Assembly (NCBI GenBank): GCA_016928125.1
Contig: JAFGLK010000076.1
Coordinates: forward strand, 1-7,794
DNA: 7,794 bases
Source of the DNA: Anaerolineae bacterium
GTDB lineage: Bacteria > Chloroflexota > Anaerolineae > UBA1429
Direction: 5' to 3'
Shown: positions 1 to 6,881 of the stretch, piece after piece
Position numbering within the stretch: the first letter of the stretch is position 1
Layout: the number at the start of each line of letters is the position of its first letter
Position numbers and translations under genes: made by a program
Notes under the pieces: generated by a model
What the model saw: the letters and a program-made list of their open reading frames with translations, nothing else
Told to the model about the DNA's origin: nothing
The model's database searches: none

Positions 1-116
1 CAGATGCCGCAGCTCTCGATCTCGACCAGCACCTCTTCGTCGCGCAATGCGGCGATCTCGAACGCTTCGTAACGGAAATCCTCGCGGCCATGGATCACGA
101 CGCCCTCGGACAGCAT
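1..116 (-). CDS. Medium-chain zinc-dependent alcohol/polyol dehydrogenase, N-terminal fragment (runs off the left edge)
   Basis: Only the first 38 codons lie in the window. The protein begins MLSEGVVIHGRED, continues as the first beta strands of the GroES-like catalytic domain, and reaches VLVEIESCGI at the window edge. The next codon starts TG, so it is very probably the Cys that is the first catalytic-zinc ligand of medium-chain dehydrogenases (GIC motif). The divergent dehydrogenase at 3370-4326 has the same layout (VLVRVRASGICGSD), so two members of one superfamily flank the molybdenum hydroxylase. The ATG at 116-114 is supported by an AAGGAGA ribosome site (124-130) seven bases upstream and by a good promoter further up. 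Likely an NAD(P)-dependent oxidoreductase of an alcohol, polyol or sugar. Substrate is unknown, and the Rossmann domain and structural-zinc lobe cannot be assessed because they are outside the window. Confidence 0.8.
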   Translation of the reverse strand, partial: MLSEGVVIHGREDFRYEAFEIAALRDEEVLVEIESCGI

Positions 117-123
117 AGGTCTA

Positions 124-130
124 TCTCCTT
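124..130 (-). promoter_or_regulatory. Ribosome binding site for the left-edge dehydrogenase
   Basis: Reading the minus strand, AAGGAGA lies seven bases before the ATG at 116-114. It is a near-perfect anti-Shine-Dalgarno complement and fixes the start of the partial dehydrogenase. Confidence 0.8.
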
Positions 131-175
131 CCCCGAGCTCGGCGGACAGGAACGCGGCCTGGCCAATTCCGAGCG

Positions 176-204
176 ATTATAGCATCCATTGACGGGCTGA
201 ACAA
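176..204 (-). promoter_or_regulatory. Sigma70-type promoter with extended -10, driving the left-edge dehydrogenase
   Basis: On the minus strand a perfect TATAAT (181-176) is preceded by TG-C (184-182), giving the extended -10 form TGnTATAAT. Seventeen bases upstream is TTGTTC (204-199), which matches the -35 consensus at its first three bases. Transcription would start near 169, leaving a leader of about 50 bases with a strong ribosome site before the ATG at 116. The dehydrogenase can therefore be transcribed independently of the molybdenum hydroxylase gene, which ends 224 bases upstream of its ATG. The promoter is inferred by motif only. Confidence 0.7.
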
Positions 205-207
205 TGG
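186..207. promoter_or_regulatory. Inverted repeat overlapping the -35 box, possible operator
   Basis: CCATTG (186-191) and CAATGG (202-207) form a perfect 6-base inverted repeat with a 10-base gap. The right arm covers part of the -35 box and the left arm lies in the promoter spacer, so a dimeric regulator bound here would block RNA polymerase. The centre-to-centre arm distance of 16 bases does not match a regulator family I can name. The remaining non-coding bases to 340 show no clear terminator. Confidence 0.4.
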
Positions 208-340
208 ACCCACCCATTCACAGGAGGCTCGGCCACGCATCGGTCGCAGCGTACCGGACGGCGCATCCCGAGCCTGCTCAGCAGAGGCAGCGCCCCGCAG
301 CATGCAACCAAGGCAGTGGCCGATCTCGTCGGGAGGGGAG

Positions 341-3055
341 TTAGCGCCCGAACACCTCTCCGCCTTGCCCCTCTGGCGCCTTGAGCTCCGCGAGCGCCTC
401 TCGAACGCGCTCAGGCGTGAAGGGAATGCGCCGCAAGCGGATGCCGACGGCATCATATACCGCATTGGCGATGGCCGCCGGGGCCGGCCCCATCACGCCC
501 TCGCCCACCCCCAGGATGGGTAGCCCCGGCCGGTTGAGCAACACGGTCTCGATCACCGGCGCCTCACGGAAGCGCAGGATCGGGTAACTGCGCCAATCGC
601 TGCTGGTGATGGCGTGCGGGCTGAAGCGCACTTCCTCTCTGAGCGTCCAACTGGCCGACTGCACGAAACCGCCCTCGATCTGACTGCTGAGGCTGTCGGG
701 GTTCACGGCTTGACCGGTGTCGGCCGCAAGCACGGCCCGCTCCAGATGGATCTCCCCGGTTTCTGGGTCCACGCGCAGGTCAACCACCGCGGCCACATAG
801 ACCTGACGATTCTTGTATTGGGCAAAGGCGAACCCACGTCCCTGGCCAGCGCCTTTCGGCCGCTGGCGCGCATGCCAGTCAGCCTTGGTTGCGGCCGCCT
901 CGATCACGGCTCGGGCGCGCTCGTCGTCCAGGTAACCCAAGCGGAACGCCACAGGGTCCGCCCCGGCCGCCTGGGCCATCTCGTCGGTGAAGGACTCGAC
1001 CGCAAAGACATTGGCGTAGGATCCCAGGCCGCGCAGCGCCGACACGCGCAGCGGGCTATCGGGCAGAAAGTGCTTCACGATGCGTCGCTGGGGAAAGGTG
1101 TAGAGCGGATCGGCGTTGCGATGTACCCCTGTCTGAGGGCCCAGGCTGGGCTGGGCCTGAGGTCGTTCGAATGCGTCGGCCAGGTACCAGGCGGGCATGA
1201 GGGCGCCCACGGGTTCGTGGACGCGATGACGCACCACATGGGAATAGCCGTACACATCGTGGTTCCAGTCGATCACCTCGCCTTGCGCGTTCAAACTGCC
1301 CTGCATGGCGATCAGCGTCGCGGGGCCGTAGGGCTCCCAGGCATTCTCCTGGGCGCGGGTCCATTTCACGGACACCGGCCGCCCGGGTGTGGCGCGGGCT
1401 AGCAGAGCCGCATCCAGGGCCACGTCGTCCGCTCCATTGTGGCCAAAGCTCCCCGGCCCATCCACATGGATACAGCGCACATTTTCCTCCGGCAACCCCA
1501 ACACATACGCCACCCCCGCCCGGACAGGGTACACGCCCTGACTGTGGGTCCAGACGGTGAGCTGATCCTCGTCCATCAAGGCCACTGCCGCTGAAGGTCC
1601 CAGAGAGGCGTGGGAGTGATAGGGCCGGAAATAGGTGGCGCAGATCGTCTGAACGGCCCCGGTCGGCGCCTCGATGGGCGGAATCGGGTCGCGCACCGGT
1701 GTCCCATTGCGCACCAGGAAGGCCTGCTCAGGCTGGCTGAGCATGTAATCGCCCAGCGTGTCCTGGGATGGCAGCGTTGTGTCGTTCTGCCAAACCGCGC
1801 TGCTCTCGAGCGACTCCATGGCGCGCACGGCCTGCTCCTCACGCTCAGCGACGACTCCCAGAAAGCTCCCGTCGCGCACGATCGCGATCACGCCGGGCAT
1901 CCGGGTCGCCGTCGACTCGTCGACCGAGACGAGCCTGGCGTCATAGGCTGGCGGTCGCACGATTCTGCCGTGGACCATACCGGGCATATCCAGATCGTGC
2001 ACGAAGGTGGCCGTGCCGGTCACCTTGGCCACGAGGTCAAGCCGATCTTGAGCCTGCCCCACGAGCGCATAAGCCTCGGCGCGCTTGGGGCGTCCCACGC
2101 CGCTCACCGGGCAGCCAAAGCGCTTGCCCCCATGCAGAGCCCAATAGCTCACGCAGCGACCCGTGGCTGGATCAGTGATGACGCCGTCGCTCACCGTGAG
2201 GGTCCCCATAGGCGCGCCCAACTCCTCGCTCGCCTCCGCCAGCAGGAGGTGACGGGCCTCCGCCGCCGCGTAGCGGATCGCGTTGCCAGAGGTCTCCAGA
2301 GATATGCTGCTGCCGGTATAGCCTTCGTCGGGCGAACGCCCGGTGTCGGCCATCACCACCCGGATGCGACGCAGAGAGACATCCAGCTCGTCGGCCGCAA
2401 TCATGGCCACTGCGGTGCGCAGGTCCTGGCCCAACTCGACCTTGCCGGTGAACACCGTCACCGTGTCGTCGTCGTTGAAGCGGATCCAGGCGTCCAGATC
2501 GGGCGTGTGCAGCAAGGGGCTAGGCAGGGCGGCGTTGGCTAGGGAACCTTCCCGTTCTGGATGTGACTCGATCACCCGCGGCTCGAGTTGCAGAGCCTGT
2601 CCGGCGGCGCGGTGGATCGCCCGGCGCACACGGTCATAGGCCCCACAGCGACACAGATTCTGAGACAAGGCCGCGTCGATCTGTTCATCGGTCGGGTGCG
2701 GATGGCGGTTGAGCAAGGCCCGGGCGGCCACGATCATCCCCGGTGTACAGAATCCGCATTGAACGGCGCCCTCGTCGACAAAGGCCTGTTGCACAGGGTC
2801 CAGGGCATCCGCCGTGCCAAGCCCCTCCAGCGTGGTGATCTCATGCCCCTGCGCCGCTGCGACGGTCACATGGCACGACGGTCGGGGGCGTCCATCGACA
2901 AGCACCGTGCAGGCGCCACACTGTCCTTCGCCGCAGCCGAACTTGGCCGCCTTGAGGCCGAGATCGTTACGCAAGACGTAGAGCAGTGGCGTGTCCGGTT
3001 CGACGTTCACATGGTGGGTGCGGCCGTTGACCTGGAGGGTGATGTCTTGGGGCAA
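341..3055 (-). CDS. Molybdenum hydroxylase: [2Fe-2S] subunit fused to an isoquinoline 1-oxidoreductase / nicotinate dehydrogenase-type Mo subunit
   Basis: A 904-residue protein (TTG start) of the xanthine dehydrogenase family. Residues 1-80 are a plant-type ferredoxin domain with the first cluster ligands C41, C46, C49 and C61. Residues 81-150 are the helical [2Fe-2S] domain with C100, C103, C135 and C137; all eight cysteines are intact. From about residue 188 comes the Mo subunit in the order typical of IorB/NdhB proteins: a DTVTVFTGKVELGQ block first, the alpha/beta hammerhead at about 343-395 (KVTGTATFVHDLDMPGM), then the pterin-binding regions (FGHNGADDVALDAALL, ALRGLGSYANVFAVES). The C-terminal GVGEGVMGPAPAAIANA carries the probable catalytic Glu E852. 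It would hydroxylate an N-heterocycle or oxidise an aldehyde using water as oxygen source. There is no FAD domain and no CxxCH haem site, so electrons must leave to a partner not seen here. No Tat signal is evident. Exact substrate is not inferable. Confidence 0.88.
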   Translation of the reverse strand: MPQDITLQVNGRTHHVNVEPDTPLLYVLRNDLGLKAAKFGCGEGQCGACTVLVDGRPRPSCHVTVAAAQGHEITTLEGLGTADALDPVQQAFVDEGAVQCGFCTPGMIVAARALLNRHPHPTDEQIDAALSQNLCRCGAYDRVRRAIHRAAGQALQLEPRVIESHPEREGSLANAALPSPLLHTPDLDAWIRFNDDDTVTVFTGKVELGQDLRTAVAMIAADELDVSLRRIRVVMADTGRSPDEGYTGSSISLETSGNAIRYAAAEARHLLLAEASEELGAPMGTLTVSDGVITDPATGRCVSYWALHGGKRFGCPVSGVGRPKRAEAYALVGQAQDRLDLVAKVTGTATFVHDLDMPGMVHGRIVRPPAYDARLVSVDESTATRMPGVIAIVRDGSFLGVVAEREEQAVRAMESLESSAVWQNDTTLPSQDTLGDYMLSQPEQAFLVRNGTPVRDPIPPIEAPTGAVQTICATYFRPYHSHASLGPSAAVALMDEDQLTVWTHSQGVYPVRAGVAYVLGLPEENVRCIHVDGPGSFGHNGADDVALDAALLARATPGRPVSVKWTRAQENAWEPYGPATLIAMQGSLNAQGEVIDWNHDVYGYSHVVRHRVHEPVGALMPAWYLADAFERPQAQPSLGPQTGVHRNADPLYTFPQRRIVKHFLPDSPLRVSALRGLGSYANVFAVESFTDEMAQAAGADPVAFRLGYLDDERARAVIEAAATKADWHARQRPKGAGQGRGFAFAQYKNRQVYVAAVVDLRVDPETGEIHLERAVLAADTGQAVNPDSLSSQIEGGFVQSASWTLREEVRFSPHAITSSDWRSYPILRFREAPVIETVLLNRPGLPILGVGEGVMGPAPAAIANAVYDAVGIRLRRIPFTPERVREALAELKAPEGQGGEVFGR

Positions 3056-3061
3056 AGTGGA

Positions 3062-3067
3062 CCTCGC
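3062..3067 (-). promoter_or_regulatory. Ribosome binding site supporting the TTG start of the molybdenum hydroxylase
   Basis: On the minus strand GCGAGG ends six bases before the TTG at 3055-3053. The TTG start gives a protein that begins four residues before the first ferredoxin strand (ITLQVNG), the expected position for this family. The frame stays open for 78 more codons upstream to 3289, but that extension has no domain character. Its only ATG (3190) lies upstream of the promoter proposed at 3137-3165. Confidence 0.55.
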
Positions 3068-3136
3068 TTTGGTGATTTTGGGATATCCATGCTGCGGGCC
3101 GGCTGTTTCATCAGACCGTTTCCGGCTACGGGGCGC

Positions 3137-3165
3137 ATTATGAACCAAGAGCCCGACTTCGCCAA
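3137..3165 (-). promoter_or_regulatory. Probable sigma70 promoter of the molybdenum hydroxylase gene
   Basis: On the minus strand TTGGCG (3165-3160, four of six consensus bases) is followed after exactly 17 bases by CATAAT (3142-3137, five of six). Transcription would start near 3130, giving a leader of about 75 bases before the TTG start. A palindrome GGATATCC (3081-3088) lies in this leader. The surrounding 314-base divergent spacer (3056-3369) otherwise holds only this and the weaker plus-strand candidate. Confidence 0.55.
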
Positions 3166-3252
3166 ACCAGAGCAACTCGAAAAGAGGCATTCCCCCCAGC
3201 GCGCCGCGAGGACGCAAACGATCCGGCTGGGCTCGATCGCGCGGCCTTGTAT

Positions 3253-3281
3253 TTGCAGCGGCCTGGTTCTTGGATGACAAT
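3253..3281 (+). promoter_or_regulatory. Weak candidate promoter of the divergent dehydrogenase
   Basis: TTGCAG (3253-3258), a 17-base gap and GACAAT (3276-3281) match the sigma70 consensus at three and four positions. It is the best-spaced pair I found ahead of the GTG at 3370, but such a match is expected by chance in a spacer of this length. Transcription would start near 3288, leaving a leader of about 80 bases. Confidence 0.25.
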
Positions 3282-3357
3282 GCAACCATACACGAGGGGG
3301 CTTGTACCCAAGGATCGGCTGCGCTACCGTGATCGCTGGAAAGTACAGCTTTTGCGA

Positions 3358-3362
3358 AAGGA
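3358..3362 (+). promoter_or_regulatory. Ribosome binding site that decides the GTG start of the dehydrogenase
   Basis: AAGGA, within AAAGGAAG, sits seven bases before GTG at 3370. The frame is open back to an ATG at 3247, but those 41 extra codons precede the normal family N-terminus (KTVIIYGALDVRVKEVEIP) and have no ribosome site of similar quality. Confidence 0.75.
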
Positions 3363-3369
3363 AGACCAA

Positions 3370-4326
3370 GTGAAAACAGTCATCATCTACGGCGCCCTTG
3401 ACGTCCGTGTGAAAGAGGTAGAGATCCCCAAGATCGGGCCGCACGACGTGTTGGTCCGCGTGAGAGCCTCGGGCATCTGCGGATCAGACGTGCATCGGTA
3501 TCTGGCCACGGCGTTTGGCCTGACCTGGAAATACCCCATGAACTCCGGCCACGAGTACTGTGGGGACGTGGCCGAGGTCGGGAGCGAGGTCAGGCGGTTT
3601 CGGGTGGGAGACAAGGCGACCCTCGGCGTCGCCTGGCCACAGGGCAACCTGGGCGCCTTCTCCGAGTATGTCTTCATACCCGATGCCGACCGCAGGCTCG
3701 TCAAAGTCCCTCAGCACGTGTCCTACGAGGATGGCGCGGTGATCGAGCCTTTCACGGTGGCCCTGAAGAGCTGCTACCGGCCGATGCTCAAACCGCAGGA
3801 TAGCATCCTGATTCTGGGGGCGGGAGCGATTGGCCTCAGCGTGCTTCTTCTCTGCAGGGCGCGGGGCATCGAGAACGTCACCGTGAGCGAGATCTCCGAC
3901 AAGCGGCGCCAACTGGCCGCCAAGATCGGCGCCCAGACGATTAACCCGGCGGCAGAGAACCTGGAAGAGATCGTCAAGTCGGCGACGAAAGGCAAGGGAG
4001 CCGACGTGACCTTTGAGTGCGCCGGCGCCGAGGCTACCCTGAAGCAGGCCTTTGCCTTGACCAGCAGAGGCGGCAGGATTGGCCTGATCGCTCACTATCG
4101 CAAGGTGCCGCCCTTCGACTTTGAAGGATTCATGAGCGGATCGCGGAGCCTATATCGGCCCATGGATGCCACGCCCTTTTATGCCGAAGCGGTGCAGCTC
4201 GTGGCGGAGGGCAAGGTCGATCTGGCGCAGTTGGTGAGCCACAAGTTCCCTCTGGAACAGGCCCAAGAGGCCTTTGAGGTGGCGATTAAACCCAACGAGT
4301 CGGTGAAGGTGCTCTTCACGCCCTAG
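3370..4326 (+). CDS. Medium-chain zinc-dependent dehydrogenase lacking the structural-zinc lobe
   Basis: A 318-residue NAD(P)-dependent alcohol/polyol dehydrogenase (GTG start). The GroES-like domain (about 1-130) carries the expected catalytic-zinc ligands: C37 in GICGSD, H61-E62 in SGHEY and E126 in VIEPF. The Rossmann fold starts near 145 with the nucleotide loop GAGAIG (150-155). E174 at the end of the second strand (VSEIS) suggests NAD rather than NADP. The protein is about 25-30 residues shorter than typical sorbitol or threonine dehydrogenases. The missing part is the CxxCxxCx7C structural-zinc loop: after GDKATLGVAWP the chain goes directly to GNLGAFSEYVFIP. It is divergent from the molybdenum hydroxylase and convergent with the broken GNAT gene, with 65 bases between. 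It ends in TAG. No terminator is evident after it. Substrate unknown; a sugar alcohol or alcohol is plausible. Confidence 0.88.
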   Translation: MKTVIIYGALDVRVKEVEIPKIGPHDVLVRVRASGICGSDVHRYLATAFGLTWKYPMNSGHEYCGDVAEVGSEVRRFRVGDKATLGVAWPQGNLGAFSEYVFIPDADRRLVKVPQHVSYEDGAVIEPFTVALKSCYRPMLKPQDSILILGAGAIGLSVLLLCRARGIENVTVSEISDKRRQLAAKIGAQTINPAAENLEEIVKSATKGKGADVTFECAGAEATLKQAFALTSRGGRIGLIAHYRKVPPFDFEGFMSGSRSLYRPMDATPFYAEAVQLVAEGKVDLAQLVSHKFPLEQAQEAFEVAIKPNESVKVLFTP

Positions 4327-4391
4327 AGGCTGGTGCACGGGGATTGGCATAGTCAGTGCATCGGCCATGAGCTACATGACGGTGGGCGGCG

Positions 4392-4910
4392 CTACTCGAT
4401 CTGATCGTCCGTTGTCTGGCGCCGCGCCAGCCACGCCGCCCGTGACAGGGCATACATCCCCTCCCCCGTCTCGCGGAGGCCCAATCTGGCCAGAAGGCGA
4501 CGTGAGGGCAGGTTCTCAGAGGCCGCGCCAGTAACCATCCTCACTGCGCCCAATTGCCCAAAGGCGTAGTCGATGGCCGCCCGGCAAGCCTCGGTCGCAT
4601 AACCCTGGCCGTGATAGCCAAAGTTGAAGATATACCCGAGGTTGAACGCCGGTCCGTCCTCCGGCTTCTCGCGGTTCATCGCGACCAGTCCGATGAGTTT
4701 GCCCGTGGCGCGAAGGCAGACCGCCAGGTAACTGTCGCCCGTGGAAAACCACTTGGCTATGCCTTGGATCTCCTCCTCCGACGTGGGCCATTTGTGGTCA
4801 TATTGAGCATACTCGGAGGCCTAATACTGGACGATCATCTCATGCAGATCGCGCCAGTCCTCAGGGGAGAAGGTGCGTATGGTCAGTCGGTCGGTTTGGA
4901 TCGTCTCCAT
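4392..4910 (-). pseudogene. GNAT-family N-acetyltransferase interrupted by an in-frame TAG
   Basis: The reading frame of 172 codons is homologous to RimJ/RimL-like GNAT acetyltransferases throughout, but codon 30 is TAG (4823-4821). Before it, METIQTDRLTIRTFSPEDW is the classical N-terminus; directly after it, ASEYAQYDHKWPTSEEE continues the same protein with no frame change. The acetyl-CoA loop (motif A) is present at 100-105 (HGQGYA, then TEACRAAIDYAF), as is motif B (ASENLPSRRLLARLGL, about 130-145). The ATG at 4910 has a GGAG eight bases upstream, so only a 29-residue peptide would be made. An ATG at codon 78 (4679) could restart translation, but it has no ribosome site and would lose the N-terminal half of the fold. 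A single C-to-T change from CAG (Gln) would explain the stop. A consensus error is the main alternative. It lies 112 bases downstream of the glycosidase. Confidence 0.85.
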
Positions 4911-5022
4911 CAGTTTAGCTCCACTTCGCCACTGAACCAGAGGCGTCTGATTCTCGACTCTGGCGCCTGCCGACGGTCCCATCGCCGCGAGAACCGGGCG
5001 GGCCTGTGCCCAGGTGCGTCCG

Positions 5023-6855
5023 TCAGATCGCGCGAGGCTCTGGATCCATATGCCCCGCTTCGGAGAGGGCGATCATGCCCAGAAGACCTCCCCAGTGGTA
5101 AAAGCCATCACTGCTGGGCACATCGCAGCCCTCCCCTGTGTCGGCGTTATAGTTCTCATGGACGTGCCCGCGGGCCTGCCACTCTTTGAGCAGCAGAGCC
5201 GCCGACCGCTCCGCGAGATCCGCTCGCGCTTGCGGCAGGTCATACTCGCGCAGACCCAGGTAGACCAGCAGGTTCATGGGCGCCCAAATCCGCCCGCGCC
5301 AATAGGTCTGATCGCTGTAAGCAGGGTCCCCGCGAGCAATGGAAGGAAGCACCCACTCTCCCCAAAACTCATCCGGGTTGCGCAAATGCTCAGCGATCAT
5401 CCATCGTGCCTGGGCCTGGCTGGGTGCGCGCGCCAAGAGCGCGTAGAAGTGGGTCGGCGAGAGGCGGTAGCTCCAGACGCCGGTGTCCAGACGCCGGTTG
5501 AGATAAGTTCCGGCGGGCTCGTGCCAGAGCGAGTTCAGCAGATGACGATGGCCCGCCGCCCGCCCCCGCAGCTCGGAGACATCGGCTTCGCGGCCCAGGG
5601 CTGAGGCGATGTCGGCCAACGCGTCGCAGTCGGCGATATAGAGCGCATTCAGCCCCACATCGGCCAGGGCCATGAGGTGCCTCTTGCCATCAAAGGGGAC
5701 GTCGTCGTACATGGGCGAGTTGTCAAGGCCCGACTCGTAGGCCGCTCCCTGCCAGTCATGGACATGTGCCACCTCAAAGAACGCATCGACCACCGGCTCG
5801 TATGGGTCCGAACCCCAGCAGAGCAAGCCCTCCCAGCTGCGATGGGGCGCCCACCAGCGGTTCCAGGTCAGCAGCGCATCGTAAACCTCCTCCAAGAGCC
5901 AGCGCTCGCCGTACTTGCGATACAGCTCGCGAACCATCAGTGCGCCAACCGGCGGCTGCGAGCGATCGCGACTCTTGACCCCCGCGACGGTGGCAAAGTT
6001 GGGCACAAAGCCCCTCTCGGTGATGGCGCGGGTGATCTCGACGGCATTGGCATAGGCGAGGTCACGACTGTCCAGACCGGCCATGTAGGCGGCAAAGTAG
6101 GTGTCCCACTCAAAGAGCACGAACCCGCCCCAGCGCACGTTCCAGATGCGACTCACGGGGGTCACCACCCGCCGGCCCTCAGGCTCGTAGATCGTATCCC
6201 AGGCCATGACCGTCTGGATGGCCCTATACAGCTCAGATAGATCGCCATACGAGGCCACTCGCGCCTCCTGCTCGCGGCGTCTCTGCTCAATTTTCTGGCT
6301 GATCTCCGGCAGCGAACGCGGACGACCGGTGCACAGGGCGACTTGCGCGCTGAGGGGCAGGCCGAGATAGGGCGTCTTCACTGGAAGGCTGGCGTCCTCT
6401 ACTGACGCGCAGGTGGCAAAGACCACGTGTTCGGTCGAGGGGGTACGCGCGCACAAACCTCCCTCGCGGAGCTCGATCGCGCCGGGTCGGTTCCAGAGCA
6501 TGCCTGACTCGACGACCAGCAGCGGCGCGCGACGATGCCTGGTGTGCGGAGTCACCAGGAGCAGCAGATCATCTCCGTCGGTGGCGCTTTGGACGGTGAC
6601 CTCCACTCCCTGCCAGCGCAGCCGCAGCGAGGTGTAACTGCCATCATAGGCGTGGGGGCCGGGGTGTATTTGCTCCTCATCCTGCTCTTTGCGTCCAACG
6701 AGCGCCTCGGCCAAATACCTGGAATGCATATACTCTTTCAGGCCGAGGTTCAGCGCAAAGCCATCGGGCAGGTGCACGTGCGAGAGCACACTGCGCGTGT
6801 TCCAGGTGTTCCATCCTTGGGCAAGTCGGCGCTGAAGTGCTTCATATTCACGCAT
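5023..6855 (-). CDS. GH63/GH37-like (trehalase-like) glycoside hydrolase, probably cytoplasmic
   Basis: A 610-residue protein. Residues 1-200 form a beta-rich N-terminal domain typical of GH63-type enzymes. From about 205 comes the (alpha/alpha)6 barrel with the family landmarks: FEWDTYFAAYMAGLD (248-262), RGFVPNFA (281-288), YESGLDNSP (373-381), TYWRGRIWAPMN (517-528), HENYNADTGEG (566-576) and YHWGG near the C-terminus. By analogy with trehalase and GH63 enzymes, D378 is the likely general acid and E567 the likely base. It would cleave an alpha-linked glucoside or mannosyl/glucosyl-glycerate type compound by inversion. The ATG at 6855 is chosen because GGAGGGGG precedes it; a longer form from 6930 would add 25 non-family residues over the hairpin. 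No signal peptide or membrane segment is seen. The nearest promoter is the one ahead of the tRNA-like element, so expression may need read-through of the hairpin at 6901-6930. Confidence 0.85.
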   Translation of the reverse strand: MREYEALQRRLAQGWNTWNTRSVLSHVHLPDGFALNLGLKEYMHSRYLAEALVGRKEQDEEQIHPGPHAYDGSYTSLRLRWQGVEVTVQSATDGDDLLLLVTPHTRHRRAPLLVVESGMLWNRPGAIELREGGLCARTPSTEHVVFATCASVEDASLPVKTPYLGLPLSAQVALCTGRPRSLPEISQKIEQRRREQEARVASYGDLSELYRAIQTVMAWDTIYEPEGRRVVTPVSRIWNVRWGGFVLFEWDTYFAAYMAGLDSRDLAYANAVEITRAITERGFVPNFATVAGVKSRDRSQPPVGALMVRELYRKYGERWLLEEVYDALLTWNRWWAPHRSWEGLLCWGSDPYEPVVDAFFEVAHVHDWQGAAYESGLDNSPMYDDVPFDGKRHLMALADVGLNALYIADCDALADIASALGREADVSELRGRAAGHRHLLNSLWHEPAGTYLNRRLDTGVWSYRLSPTHFYALLARAPSQAQARWMIAEHLRNPDEFWGEWVLPSIARGDPAYSDQTYWRGRIWAPMNLLVYLGLREYDLPQARADLAERSAALLLKEWQARGHVHENYNADTGEGCDVPSSDGFYHWGGLLGMIALSEAGHMDPEPRAI

Positions 6856-6861
6856 CCGCGA

Positions 6862-6869
6862 CCCCCTCC
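6862..6869 (-). promoter_or_regulatory. Ribosome binding site of the glycosidase
   Basis: GGAGGGGG on the minus strand ends six bases before the ATG at 6855-6853 and decides this start over an upstream in-frame ATG at 6930. Confidence 0.7.
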
Positions 6870-6881
6870 GTGCGCTATCGC

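Noticed and set aside
270..300. CTGCTCAGCAG palindrome as terminator of the molybdenum hydroxylase
   Set aside because: The stem is short and no T run follows it in either direction.
614..1402. Long plus-strand open frame of 262 codons
   Set aside because: It is antisense to the molybdenum hydroxylase, its translation has no recognisable domain, and such long antisense frames are common in GC-rich genes. The same holds for 1610-2542 and 2588-3277.
3188..3190. In-frame ATG as start of the molybdenum hydroxylase
   Set aside because: It adds 45 residues with no domain similarity, has only a G-rich stretch rather than a clear ribosome site, and lies upstream of the likely promoter.
3007..3444. 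Minus-strand open frame of 145 codons crossing the divergent spacer
   Set aside because: It overlaps the start of the plus-strand dehydrogenase and the start of the hydroxylase in another frame. It has no domain character or ribosome site.
4821..4823. UAG recoding (pyrrolysine or glutamine) rather than a nonsense mutation
   Set aside because: TAG also ends the dehydrogenase at 4326 exactly at the family C-terminus, and the GNAT frame itself ends in TAG. A single internal TAG is better explained by mutation or sequence error.
5014..5604. Plus-strand frames inside the glycosidase and GNAT genes
   Set aside because: Antisense shadows with no family resemblance; the minus-strand frames carry the conserved motifs.
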